A stretch of 64,000 nucleotides of DNA from Phaeosaccion multiseriatum (taxonomy: Eukaryota; Ochrophyta, other classes), in assembly GCA_965112735.1 (NCBI GenBank), contig OZ218952.1, forward strand, positions 5,146,001-5,210,000. Direction: 5' to 3'. Shown piece by piece: positions 21,554 through 33,500 of this stretch (within the stretch, counting starts at the first letter, position 1; each line of letters begins with the position of its first letter). The notes beneath the pieces are model-generated. The model had not been told where the DNA came from and did not search any database. It saw only the letters and a list, made by a program, of their open reading frames with translations. A program made the translations under genes and the position numbers.

Positions 21554-24500
21554 ATGGAGCTCTCTCTGCGACGCGCACTGCGCCTGATGCTACTGTCAGT
21601 GGTGGTGTTGGGACAGCAGATCGGCACAGTTCACGGCAAAGGTAAGCAGAGCCTTGTTGCCTTGGCGCCCCTGCTGCAGCCAGCTGGATGTTGAAGCAAG
21701 AACACACTAACTCAGTCGGTCCCGAAGAAGAATGGAGCTGTAGCCGGCGATACAGCCGGCCGAGCGAGGGGAAAGTGACTAGGCAGTCAGCACTTGAGGG
21801 CGGCAGTGAGGATTGGCTGGGCAGCCATTGCCTGGCTCGCGGCAATCAACGGCCGTGGCTGGGCGGGGGAAACAACCTGGGAAGTTAAGCAAACCCCTGG
21901 TGACTTCTGCAAAGCATCAGCAGCCAGCACCAGGCGAAGATTAAACTGCTCCTCCTCCTCCTCCTCCTCCTCCTGCTCCTCCTCCTCCTCCTGCTCCTGC
22001 TCCTCCTCCTCCCCCTCCTCCTCATCCTCCTCCTCCTCCTCCTCCTCCTCCTCCTCCTCCTCCTCCTCCTCCTCCTCCTCCTCCTCCTCCTCCTCCTCCT
22101 CCTCCTCCTCCTCCTCCTCCTCCTCCTCCTCCTCCTCCTCCTCCTCCTCCTCCTCCTCCTCCTCCTCCTCCTCCTCCTCCTCCTCCTCCTCCTCCTCCTC
22201 CTCCTCCTCCTCCTCCTCCTCCTCCTCCTCCTCCTCCTCCTCCTCCTCCTCCTCCTCCTCCTCCTCCTCCTCCTCCTCCTCCTCCTCCTCCTCCTCCTCC
22301 TCCTCCTCCTCCTCCTCCTCCTCCTCCTCCTCCTCCTCCTCCTCCTCCTCCTCCTCCTCCTCCTCCTCCTCCTCCTCCTCCTCCTCCTCCTCCTCCTCCT
22401 CCTCCTCCTCCTCCTCCTCCTCCTCCTCCTCCTCCTCCTCCTCCTCCTCCTCCTCCTCCTCCTCCTCCTCCTCCTCCTCCTCCTCCTCCTCCTCCTCCTC
22501 CTCCTCCTCCTCCTCCTCCTCCTCCTCCTCCTCCTCCTCCTCCTCCTCCTCCTCCTCCTCCTCCTCCTCCTCCTCCTCCTCCTCCTCCTCCTCCTCCTCC
22601 TCCTCCTCCTCCTCCTCCTCCTCCTCCTCCTCCTCCTCCTCCTCCTCCTCCTCCTCCTCCTCCTCCTCCTCCTCCTCCTCCTCCTCCTCCTCCTCCTCCT
22701 CCTCCTCCTCCTCCTCCTCCTCCTCCTCCTCCTCCTCCTCCTCCTCCTCCTCCTCCTCCTCCTCCTCCTCCTCCTCCTCCTCCTCCTCCTCCTCCTCCTC
22801 CTCCTCCTCCTCCTCCTCCTCCTCCTCCTCCTCCTCCTCCTCCTCCTCCTCCTCCTCCTCCTCCTCCTCCTCCTCCTCCTCCTCCTCCTCCTCCTCCTCC
22901 TCCTCCTCCTCCTCCTCCTCCTCCTCCTCCTCCTCCTCCTCCTCCTCCTCCTCCTCCTCCTCCTCCTCCTCCTCCTCCTCCTCCTCCTCCTCCTCCTCCT
23001 CCTCCTCCTCCTCCTCCTCCTCCTCCTCCTCCTCCTCCTCCTCCTCCTCCTCCTCCTCCTCCTCCTCCTCCTCCTCCTCCTCCTCCTCCTCCTCCTCCTC
23101 CTCCTCCTCCTCCTCCTCCTCCTCCTCCTCCTCCTCCTCCTCCTCCTCCTCCTCCTCCTCCTCCTCCTCCTCCTCCTCCTCCTCCTCCTCCTCCTCCTCC
23201 TCCTCCTCCTCCTCCTCCTCCTCCTCCTCCTCCTCCTCCTCCTCCTCCTCCTCCTCCTCCTCCTCCTCCTCCTCCTCCTCCTCCTCCTCCTCCTCCTCCT
23301 CCTCCTCCTCCTCCTCCTCCTCCTCCTCCTCCTCCTCCTCCTCCTCCTCCTCCTCCTCCTCCTCCTCCTCCTCCTCCTCCTCCTCCTCCTCCTCCTCCTC
23401 CTCCTCCTCCTCCTCCTCCTCCTCCTCCTCCTCCTCCTCCTCCTCCTCCTCCTCCTCCTCCTCCTCCTCCTCCTCCTCCTCCTCCTCCTCCTCCTCCTCC
23501 TCCTCCTCCTCCTCCTCCTCCTCCTCCTCCTCCTCCTCCTCCTCCTCCTCCTCCTCCTCCTCCTCCTCCTCCTCCTCCTCCTCCTCCTCCTCCTCCTCCT
23601 CCTCCTCCTCCTCCTCCTCCTCCTCCTCCTCCTCCTCCTCCTCCTCCTCCTCCTCCTCCTCCTCCTCCTCCTCCTCCTCCTCCTCCTCCTCCTCCTCCTC
23701 CTCCTCCTCCTCCTCCTCCTCCTCCTCCTCCTCCTCCTCCTCCTCCTCCTCCTCCTCCTCCTCCTCCTCCTCCTCCTCCTCCTCCTCCTCCTCCTCCTCC
23801 TCCTCCTCCTCCTCCTCCTCCTCCTCCTCCTCCTCCTCCTCCTCCTCCTCCTCCTCCTCCTCCTCCTCCTCCTCCTCCTCCTCCTCCTCCTCCTCCTCCT
23901 CCTCCTCCTCCTCCTCCTCCTCCTCCTCCTCCTCCTCCTCCTCCTCCTCCTCCTCCTCCTCCTCCTCCTCCTCCTCCTCCTCCTCCTCCTCCTCCTCCTC
24001 CTCCTCCTCCTCCTCCTCCTCCTCCTCCTCCTCCTCCTCCTCCTCCTCCTCCTCCTCCTCCTCCTCCTCCTCCTCCTCCTCCTCCTCCTCCTCCTCCTCC
24101 TCCTCCTCCTCCTCCTCCTCCTCCTCCTCCTCCTCCTCCTCCTCCTCCTCCTCCTCCTCCTCCTCCTCCTCCTCCTCCTCCTCCTCCTCCTCCTCCTCCT
24201 CCTCCTCCTCCTCCTCCTCCTCCTCCTCCTCCTCCTCCTCCTCCTCCTCCTCCTCCTCCTCCTCCTCCTCCTCCTCCTCCTCCTCCTCCTCCTCCTCCTC
24301 CTCCTCCTCCTCCTCCTCCTCCTCCTCCTCCTCCTCCTCCTCCTCCTCCTCCTCCTCCTCCTCCTCCTCCTCCTCCTCCTCCTCCTCCTCCTCCTCCTCC
24401 TCCTCCTCCTCCTCCTCCTCCTCCTCCTCCTCCTCCTCCTCCTCCTCCTCCTCCTCCTCCTCCTCCTCCTCCTCCTCCTCCTCCTCCTCCTCCTCCTCCT

Positions 24501-27500
24501 CCTCCTCCTCCTCCTCCTCCTCCTCCTCCTCCTCCTCCTCCTCCTCCTCCTCCTCCTCCTCCTCCTCCTCCTCCTCCTCCTCCTCCTCCTCCTCCTCCTC
24601 CTCCTCCTCCTCCTCCTCCTCCTCCTCCTCCTCCTCCTCCTCCTCCTCCTCCTCCTCCTCCTCCTCCTCCTCCTCCTCCTCCTCCTCCTCCTCCTCCTCC
24701 TCCTCCTCCTCCTCCTCCTCCTCCTCCTCCTCCTCCTCCTCCTCCTCCTCCTCCTCCTCCTCCTCCTCCTCCTCCTCCTCCTCCTCCTCCTCCTCCTCCT
24801 CCTCCTCCTCCTCCTCCTCCTCCTCCTCCTCCTCCTCCTCCTCCTCCTCCTCCTCCTCCTCCTCCTCCTCCTCCTCCTCCTCCTCCTCCTCCTCCTCCTC
24901 CTCCTCCTCCTCCTCCTCCTCCTCCTCCTCCTCCTCCTCCTCCTCCTCCTCCTCCTCCTCCTCCTCCTCCTCCTCCTCCTCCTCCTCCTCCTCCTCCTCC
25001 TCCTCCTCCTCCTCCTCCTCCTCCTCCTCCTCCTCCTCCTCCTCCTCCTCCTCCTCCTCCTCCTCCTCCTCCTCCTCCTCCTCCTCCTCCTCCTCCTCCT
25101 CCTCCTCCTCCTCCTCCTCCTCCTCCTCCTCCTCCTCCTCCTCCTCCTCCTCCTCCTCCTCCTCCTCCTCCTCCTCCTCCTCCTCCTCCTCCTCCTCCTC
25201 CTCCTCCTCCTCCTCCTCCTCCTCCTCCTCCTCCTCCTCCTCCTCCTCCTCCTCCTCCTCCTCCTCCTCCTCCTCCTCCTCCTCCTCCTCCTCCTCCTCC
25301 TCCTCCTCCTCCTCCTCCTCCTCCTCCTCCTCCTCCTCCTCCTCCTCCTCCTCCTCCTCCTCCTCCTCCTCCTCCTCCTCCTCCTCCTCCTCCTCCTCCT
25401 CCTCCTCCTCCTCCTCCTCCTCCTCCTCCTCCTCCTCCTCCTCCTCCTCCTCCTCCTCCTCCTCCTCCTCCTCCTCCTCCTCCTCCTCCTCCTCCTCCTC
25501 CTCCTCCTCCTCCTCCTCCTCCTCCTCCTCCTCCTCCTCCTCCTCCTCCTCCTCCTCCTCCTCCTCCTCCTCCTCCTCCTCCTCCTCCTCCTCCTCCTCC
25601 TCCTCCTCCTCCTCCTCCTCCTCCTCCTCCTCCTCCTCCTCCTCCTCCTCCTCCTCCTCCTCCTCCTCCTCCTCCTCCTCCTCCTCCTCCTCCTCCTCCT
25701 CCTCCTCCTCCTCCTCCTCCTCCTCCTCCTCCTCCTCCTCCTCCTCCTCCTCCTCCTCCTCCTCCTCCTCCTCCTCCTCCTCCTCCTCCTCCTCCTCCTC
25801 CTCCTCCTCCTCCTCCTCCTCCTCCTCCTCCTCCTCCTCCTCCTCCTCCTCCTCCTCCTCCTCCTCCTCCTCCTCCTCCTCCTCCTCCTCCTCCTCCTCC
25901 TCCTCCTCCTCCTCCTCCTCCTCCTCCTCCTCCTCCTCCTCCTCCTCCTCCTCCTCCTCCTCCTCCTCCTCCTCCTCCTCCTCCTCCTCCTCCTCCTCCT
26001 CCTCCTCCTCCTCCTCCTCCTCCTCCTCCTCCTCCTCCTCCTCCTCCTCCTCCTCCTCCTCCTCCTCCTCCTCCTCCTCCTCCTCCTCCTCCTCCTCCTC
26101 CTCCTCCTCCTCCTCCTCCTCCTCCTCCTCCTCCTCCTCCTCCTCCTCCTCCTCCTCCTCCTCCTCCTCCTCCTCCTCCTCCTCCTCCTCCTCCTCCTCC
26201 TCCTCCTCCTCCTCCTCCTCCTCCTCCTCCTCCTCCTCCTCCTCCTCCTCCTCCTCCTCCTCCTCCTCCTCCTCCTCCTCCTCCTCCTCCTCCTCCTCCT
26301 CCTCCTCCTCCTCCTCCTCCTCCTCCTCCTCCTCCTCCTCCTCCTCCTCCTCCTCCTCCTCCTCCTCCTCCTCCTCCTCCTCCTCCTCCTCCTCCTCCTC
26401 CTCCTCCTCCTCCTCCTCCTCCTCCTCCTCCTCCTCCTCCTCCTCCTCCTCCTCCTCCTCCTCCTCCTCCTCCTCCTCCTCCTCCTCCTCCTCCTCCTCC
26501 TCCTCCTCCTCCTCCTCCTCCTCCTCCTCCTCCTCCTCCTCCTCCTCCTCCTCCTCCTCCTCCTCCTCCTCCTCCTCCTCCTCCTCCTCCTCCTCCTCCT
26601 CCTCCTCCTCCTCCTCCTCCTCCTCCTCCTCCTCCTCCTCCTCCTCCTCCTCCTCCTCCTCCTCCTCCTCCTCCTCCTCCTCCTCCTCCTCCTCCTCCTC
26701 CTCCTCCTCCTCCTCCTCCTCCTCCTCCTCCTCCTCCTCCTCCTCCTCCTCCTCCTCCTCCTCCTCCTCCTCCTCCTCCTCCTCCTCCTCCTCCTCCTCC
26801 TCCTCCTCCTCCTCCTCCTCCTCCTCCTCCTCCTCCTCCTCCTCCTCCTCCTCCTCCTCCTCCTCCTCCTCCTCCTCCTCCTCCTCCTCCTCCTCCTCCT
26901 CCTCCTCCTCCTCCTCCTCCTCCTCCTCCTCCTCCTCCTCCTCCTCCTCCTCCTCCTCCTCCTCCTCCTCCTCCTCCTCCTCCTCCTCCTCCTCCTCCTC
27001 CTCCTCCTCCTCCTCCTCCTCCTCCTCCTCCTCCTCCTCCTCCTCCTCCTCCTCCTCCTCCTCCTCCTCCTCCTCCTCCTCCTCCTCCTCCTCCTCCTCC
27101 TCCTCCTCCTCCTCCTCCTCCTCCTCCTCCTCCTCCTCCTCCTCCTCCTCCTCCTCCTCCTCCTCCTCCTCCTCCTCCTCCTCCTCCTCCTCCTCCTCCT
27201 CCTCCTCCTCCTCCTCCTCCTCCTCCTCCTCCTCCTCCTCCTCCTCCTCCTCCTCCTCCTCCTCCTCCTCCTCCTCCTCCTCCTCCTCCTCCTCCTCCTC
27301 CTCCTCCTCCTCCTCCTCCTCCTCCTCCTCCTCCTCCTCCTCCTCCTCCTCCTCCTCCTCCTCCTCCTCCTCCTCCTCCTCCTCCTCCTCCTCCTCCTCC
27401 TCCTCCTCCTCCTCCTCCTCCTCCTCCTCCTCCTCCTCCTCCTCCTCCTCCTCCTCCTCCTCCTCCTCCTCCTCCTCCTCCTCCTCCTCCTCCTCCTCCT

Positions 27501-30500
27501 CCTCCTCCTCCTCCTCCTCCTCCTCCTCCTCCTCCTCCTCCTCCTCCTCCTCCTCCTCCTCCTCCTCCTCCTCCTCCTCCTCCTCCTCCTCCTCCTCCTC
27601 CTCCTCCTCCTCCTCCTCCTCCTCCTCCTCCTCCTCCTCCTCCTCCTCCTCCTCCTCCTCCTCCTCCTCCTCCTCCTCCTCCTCCTCCTCCTCCTCCTCC
27701 TCCTCCTCCTCCTCCTCCTCCTCCTCCTCCTCCTCCTCCTCCTCCTCCTCCTCCTCCTCCTCCTCCTCCTCCTCCTCCTCCTCCTCCTCCTCCTCCTCCT
27801 CCTCCTCCTCCTCCTCCTCCTCCTCCTCCTCCTCCTCCTCCTCCTCCTCCTCCTCCTCCTCCTCCTCCTCCTCCTCCTCCTCCTCCTCCTCCTCCTCCTC
27901 CTCCTCCTCCTCCTCCTCCTCCTCCTCCTCCTCCTCCTCCTCCTCCTCCTCCTCCTCCTCCTCCTCCTCCTCCTCCTCCTCCTCCTCCTCCTCCTCCTCC
28001 TCCTCCTCCTCCTCCTCCTCCTCCTCCTCCTCCTCCTCCTCCTCCTCCTCCTCCTCCTCCTCCTCCTCCTCCTCCTCCTCCTCCTCCTCCTCCTCCTCCT
28101 CCTCCTCCTCCTCCTCCTCCTCCTCCTCCTCCTCCTCCTCCTCCTCCTCCTCCTCCTCCTCCTCCTCCTCCTCCTCCTCCTCCTCCTCCTCCTCCTCCTC
28201 CTCCTCCTCCTCCTCCTCCTCCTCCTCCTCCTCCTCCTCCTCTTCCTCCTCCTCCTTCTCCTCCTCCTCCTCCTCCTCTTCCTCCCCCTCCTCCTCCTAC
28301 TCCTCCTCCTTCCCCTCCTCCTCCTGCTCCTCCTCCTTCTCCTCCTCCTCCTCGTCCTCCTCCTCCTCCTCCTCCTCCTCCTCCTCCTCCTCCTCCTCCT
28401 CCTCCTCCTCCTCCTCCTCCTCCTCCTCCTCCTCCTCCTCCTCCTCCTCCTCCTCCTCCTCCTACACCTCCTCCTCCTCCTCCTCCTCCTCCTCCTCCTG
28501 CTCCTTCTCCTCCTCCTCCTCCTCCTTCTCCTCCTCCTCCTCCTCCTCCTCCTCCTCCTTCTCCTCCTCCTCCTCCTCCTCCTCCTCCCCCTCCTCCCCT
28601 CTCTCCTGATTCTCCTCCTCCTCCTCCTCCTCCTCCCCCTCGTCCCCTCTCTCCTGTTTCTCCTCCTTCCCCTCCTTCTCCTGTCATTTCTACTACTGAT
28701 GAAGCCAGCTACTGTGCAATGCTCGTCGGACGTGGGCTTTGGAGCAATACATACAGAGTCATCACTCGTAAAACCATGTAGCCTTGGGCTGCTCCTCTTG
28801 TTCTGCTTTTGAGCTAGTATATACTCCTGAACCTCGTACTAAACCCCGCCCCTTTGTTCTGCTCCTGTGCCCTTCCTGTCTCCTCTCCTCTCCTCTCCTC
28901 TCCTTTGTTCTACCGTTCTCACTGCCACTGGGCGTCATGTACCATGGTGGTCATCACATCAGACTTTCCTGGAATATGTCTACAGGCAGGAGGAACCATA
29001 GACGGCGATACTTGCTCCGACTGCACATCGGGCTCCCCCGTCATTTGCGACGCGGCTTCCTATGTATGTCAGGTGCGTCCGACCGCAGCATGTCTGCGCT
29101 ACGTAAGAGGGGCTGCCCGTGTGCCCCTGCCTTGCTGCTCCTCCCTAGGCAGCTGCTGGTCTTGATCTTCCTGCTCTGCGCTTCTTCAGGCAGGCAGTGA
29201 AGAGTGGTGGGATTGAAACCTGTCTGTGAGGAGCGGCTTGCTTGTGCGTGAGTGAAGGGTGGGGTAGTGGCATAACGGGCGAGCGACTCACTCCTCTGTG
29301 CTTCCTCTATCCATTCCCCCTGCTCGATTTTCCTGCCCCCCCACCCCCTTCCTTGCCCTGCCCTTGGCCTTGCACGGGCTCCTCCGGCTCCGCTCTCTTA
29401 TCTCCCTCGTCCCCTTCCTAACACTGGCTGCTGTCCCTTGACTTCATGGCGCGTCTCACTCCTGCTTGCTGGGCTGGTGGGACCCTCGCCCCCCTTCACC
29501 CCCACCCTTGCACCGCCGGGACTGGGCAACCTCCGTCCCCCCCCCCGTCCGTGGGTGCTGCGGACGTGGACAACGCTTCTCATCCTTCGCGGCTCTCCCA
29601 GTCTAAGACATTTGACGTAAGTCTAAGTGTCACTGCTCTCTTCTGCTCTTGGCTGGGAACACAGACTCGTGTATGGTCATCGCCACTAGCTTTTGATGCC
29701 TGCACCACCCCTCGCTTCGTCTGCCTGTCGCTGGCCTACCAGTACGCTGTACTGTCGCTTGCCTTTGTGTGCGTTTGTCGAAAGTCCTTTTGGTGTGCAA
29801 TGCTCAGATGAAGTCATTCCTCCTGTAGTATTGCGCAATACTGTAGTAAGGCGCAATATTCGAGCATAGCACATTGGGTACTTTGACTTGACCCGACTGA
29901 TGCCCAACGAACGTCTTGGATGGCGTCACTGGAACCCCTCCAACGTGTCACCTCATGCCATGACCATCCTGTTGCTTGCTTGCTGCTCTTTGCTCGCCTT
30001 GCAGAACTGCGTCGTGGAGTGCAGCGCTGCCTATGTGTGTATTGTGAGTCGGTGACGTGAAGCCCTTTCCAGCTCGCCCCATCCAAAGAGCACTACTGCT
30101 GATTCGCCAGTTCTTCTTGGATCTCGAGGGGATGATGGGGAGACGAGAAATGGATTAGCCCTATCAACTCCGGCTCCCCCCCATCGGATGTTGCTTTACT
30201 TGCTCGACTCGTGTGTGGGCTGTCCCGTCCCCTCCTTCTACTCTAGTTGCTTGCATTCTTCATTTGTTGTCGGCTAGCCTAGCTAAAGGCTTCCTCAGTT
30301 CCCTTACCTTCCGGTGTAGGCTGATTTGCCTTGAACTAACCCCCCCCTACCGCCCTCTGCATGCATCGCACCACCCCGTGCATCGCAGGGAGCATCCTTT
30401 GTAGGCACATCAAATGCTACCTGCAGCGACTTTGCTTGCTTTGTAAGTGTCGCTCTCTTCTTTTGGCGGACTTTACATGTACAGCAGCCAGCACCGCCGC

Positions 30501-33500
30501 ACCCTCCTGCTGGCCTCCTTTTCCATCTGCTGCCGCCTGAGACTTGGCTTGTCGCTGCTGGTGCCCTTGGACTTCCCCCCCTTCTCCCAGAGGCTTCTTG
30601 GCTGTGAATTTGTGACTTGCTTGCTTCCTTTCCTCATGGCAAGCCCACAACCGGCCGAGCTGCACCGCATCTCAACACGCGCGCTGCCCCTTGTTCCCAT
30701 GAACAGACTTGTTTTGGCTGTTGTCTGCGCAAGACAACGCATCTATGCTTGGACTTTTTTGCACGCCTGTTGGTCCGGCCTCCGAGTGACAGAGTCTGCC
30801 TCATAAATCCCCCCCCCCGCTCATTGCCTGCCTGCCTGCGTGCTTTGCTTGCCTCTCCTCATCTGGCTGTGTTCATACAATGCACGGCGACTTTGTCTCC
30901 ACTTCGTTGCCACCACCAGAGCGCGAAAGTTTGCCTCTCACAGGGATCCCCAGGGGTAGAGGAGCAGGACTGCACGGCAAAGGTGACGTGCAGCGCATCA
31001 CTTGCTTGCCAGGTAAGTCGTCGCTGCAAAACAACCGGGGGAGGATTACTTTGATACCTTTGCACCAGTGGTGGGGAGCTCGACGATGAAGATGTTCTTT
31101 GCTATCACGTGCCAGAAAGAGTGGGCCTAGTATGGAGGAGACAGCATGTCAGTGCTTGCCGCTACGCGTGCGGCCCAGGCTGGGATCGTGGCCCCAGTCG
31201 TGCTCCTTGGCTCCCTTGTCGCCATCTTTGGCCACCACGTATGTCCAGAGTTTGCCTCTCTCTGGCGGCTCAGCCTGCTGCGTTGGCTCTTCCTGCTGCT
31301 GCTCTGCCTGTTGCTGCTCTGCCTGCTGCTGCTGCTGCTCTTGCTGCTCTACTTGCTGTTTCTGCTGCTCTCTCTGTTGCTGCTTTGCCGTCTGCTCCCT
31401 CTGTTGCCGCTCGGCGTGCTGACGTCGCTCCAGGCCTTCTCCTTCGAGTTGTAACTTCTCCACGAACTCTCGGGTGAGAACCTGTTCCCAGCGTGATGTC
31501 TGTTGCTGCTGTGGGGCTGGCTGTGCCTCCTCTAATCTCGTGTTCCATGTGACGGTTCCACTCTTGGTCCCGCCCCCACCTCCCCCGCTCGCGCTACTGC
31601 TGCTGCTCCTGCTGCTGCTCCTGCTGCTGCTCCCGCTGCTGCTCCTGCTGCTGCTCCTGCTGCTGCTCCCGCTGCTGCTCCTGCTGCTGCTCCCGCTGCT
31701 CGAGGGCTGGTCCTCGTCCTCGCTGTCATCCTCCTTCTCCGCTGTCTCTGGTAGCTTCCCCTTCTCCACGTGACTCCCGAACACCGTGCCGTCGTGTCTG
31801 CGGTTCGTCACGAATGTGTAGGACGAGCTGGAGATGAACCGCTTCTGTGAAGGGATGTAGAAAAGGAGACAGGCTGATCTGTGGTTGGGGCTCTGTCCCA
31901 CGTACACTGCCGAGTGCGTCTTGTCGTTGTGCCACTGCTTGTGCTTCTTGTTGCCCACCCGCACCTTCGCCTGCTCTCCGAAGATGTGTAGGTGCTGTAG
32001 GTCAGGCTTGCGCTTGAAATACAGCTCGTAGGGGGACTGCTGCTGCCCCCTCCTGCACCTGGTGTTGTAGAGAAGCTGCGCCAACTTGTACGCTACGAAC
32101 CTCAGCTGCTTCGAGTGCTCCTCCAGCTTCGCCTCCTCAATGAAAAGAATAGACATTCGCGCCAGCTCCTTGTGTCGAGCCTCGTTCAGTCCGTTCTGCG
32201 CTTGACAATTGGGGTCCGTCAGCTTGACCTCAATGCCCTGGGAGTAGAGCATCTTCTTCGCTGCCTTCGTCTTGATGAGCTCCGATCCGTTGTCTGCTGA
32301 CAGACACTGCACCTTGTACCCCGCTGTCCTCTCCCCTGGAATGAATACTGTGGTGTTGAGGTCGTCATACACGCTCTGGAAGTGCGCCTCCGTCTTTCCC
32401 CCCACCTTCCTGCACCAGCCCATACCCGTGTGCGGGCAGCACGCCTGCAACACGTGCTCTCCTTCGAGAGGAATGGTGTCGAGCGTTACCTGTGCCAGCG
32501 GTGCCTTGGGGTAGTCGATGAACTGCTTACTCTGAGCTGCCTTCGTCATCTTCACCTCTGCGCAAGTCTTGCACGGCGCCCTCTTCCCGCACAGTGTCAC
32601 GCCCTCCAGCTTGGCCTGTCGCCGTAGTTCTTGATCGTTGCGGTGGCCCTTCTTGCAGTGGTAAGTCATGTAATCACTCCACTGCTCCGTGGCCTCCTCG
32701 ATCTTGAATTGTAGCATGTCAAGCCCCAGCTCTGGGTCCTGCGTCGTGTGCACCGTCTCTGGTGCGTCTGCTGAGGGGCCGAAATAGACTGGCTTCCCCG
32801 CTGGCCTTGCGCTCCCCCCCAGTAGGTCTGAGAGGTTCTTCTCTGCAAAAATGCAGAAAGGTACGTCTGGCGACACCACTACCTCCAGCCCCTTCAGTCC
32901 TCTTTTGCCGTCGTTGGAGACGTAGCTGATGTTCACCTTCCCTTTGCCCATTATCTGCGCGTGCGACTTGCCGTCTGCGAGTTGCACTAAACTCTGATGA
33001 GCGCAGAAATCGTACAGTCCATCCAAGTTGGGCCACACATTGAGCGCCGATCCGCTGTCTGCGAGCCCCTGCCGTGTGCCATCCGCCCCCGACTTCAGCT
33101 TGGACATATGGTAGAGAGAATGGCCGCTCCCCCTCTCCTGTAGCGTCCACGGAATGCTGAAAATGGCGCTGGTGGAGCCTTCCACATGCTCGCCATCTTT
33201 CTTCTTCCTGCTGTTTGGGCAGTCTGCACGCTGGTGCCCCGGCTTGTGGCAGTTGAAACACAGCTCCTCCTTGGACGGACACGTCGTCCGCATGTGCCCC
33301 TTTCTCCCACACCTGTAACAGCGTGTGTTGGACCGATCTTTCTCTCCTGCCCCTGTGGTGGTCTGTCTACCCCCCCCTGCTGGTTGCTGTGTCTTCTGCC
33401 TTTGCTGGTAAATGTGGAAAAGGCCCCGCTCAAGGTCCTCTCCCGCCTCCCTCGCTTGCGCTTGGAGGTCACTGTCAAACCGCTGCACTTGCTGTTTGAA

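Noticed and set aside
21794-28687. Reading frames of over 2,200 codons encoding poly-Ser (sense) and poly-Gly (antisense).
   Set aside because: They are translations of the TCC microsatellite. The tract lies in an intron whose flanking exons join in phase.
29193-29224. Conserved candidate exon AVKSGGIETC, also at about 37555; differences between copies are silent in this frame.
   Set aside because: Its length would shift the phase of the next exons and lose the Cys pattern. It may be alternative or a chance result of block duplication.
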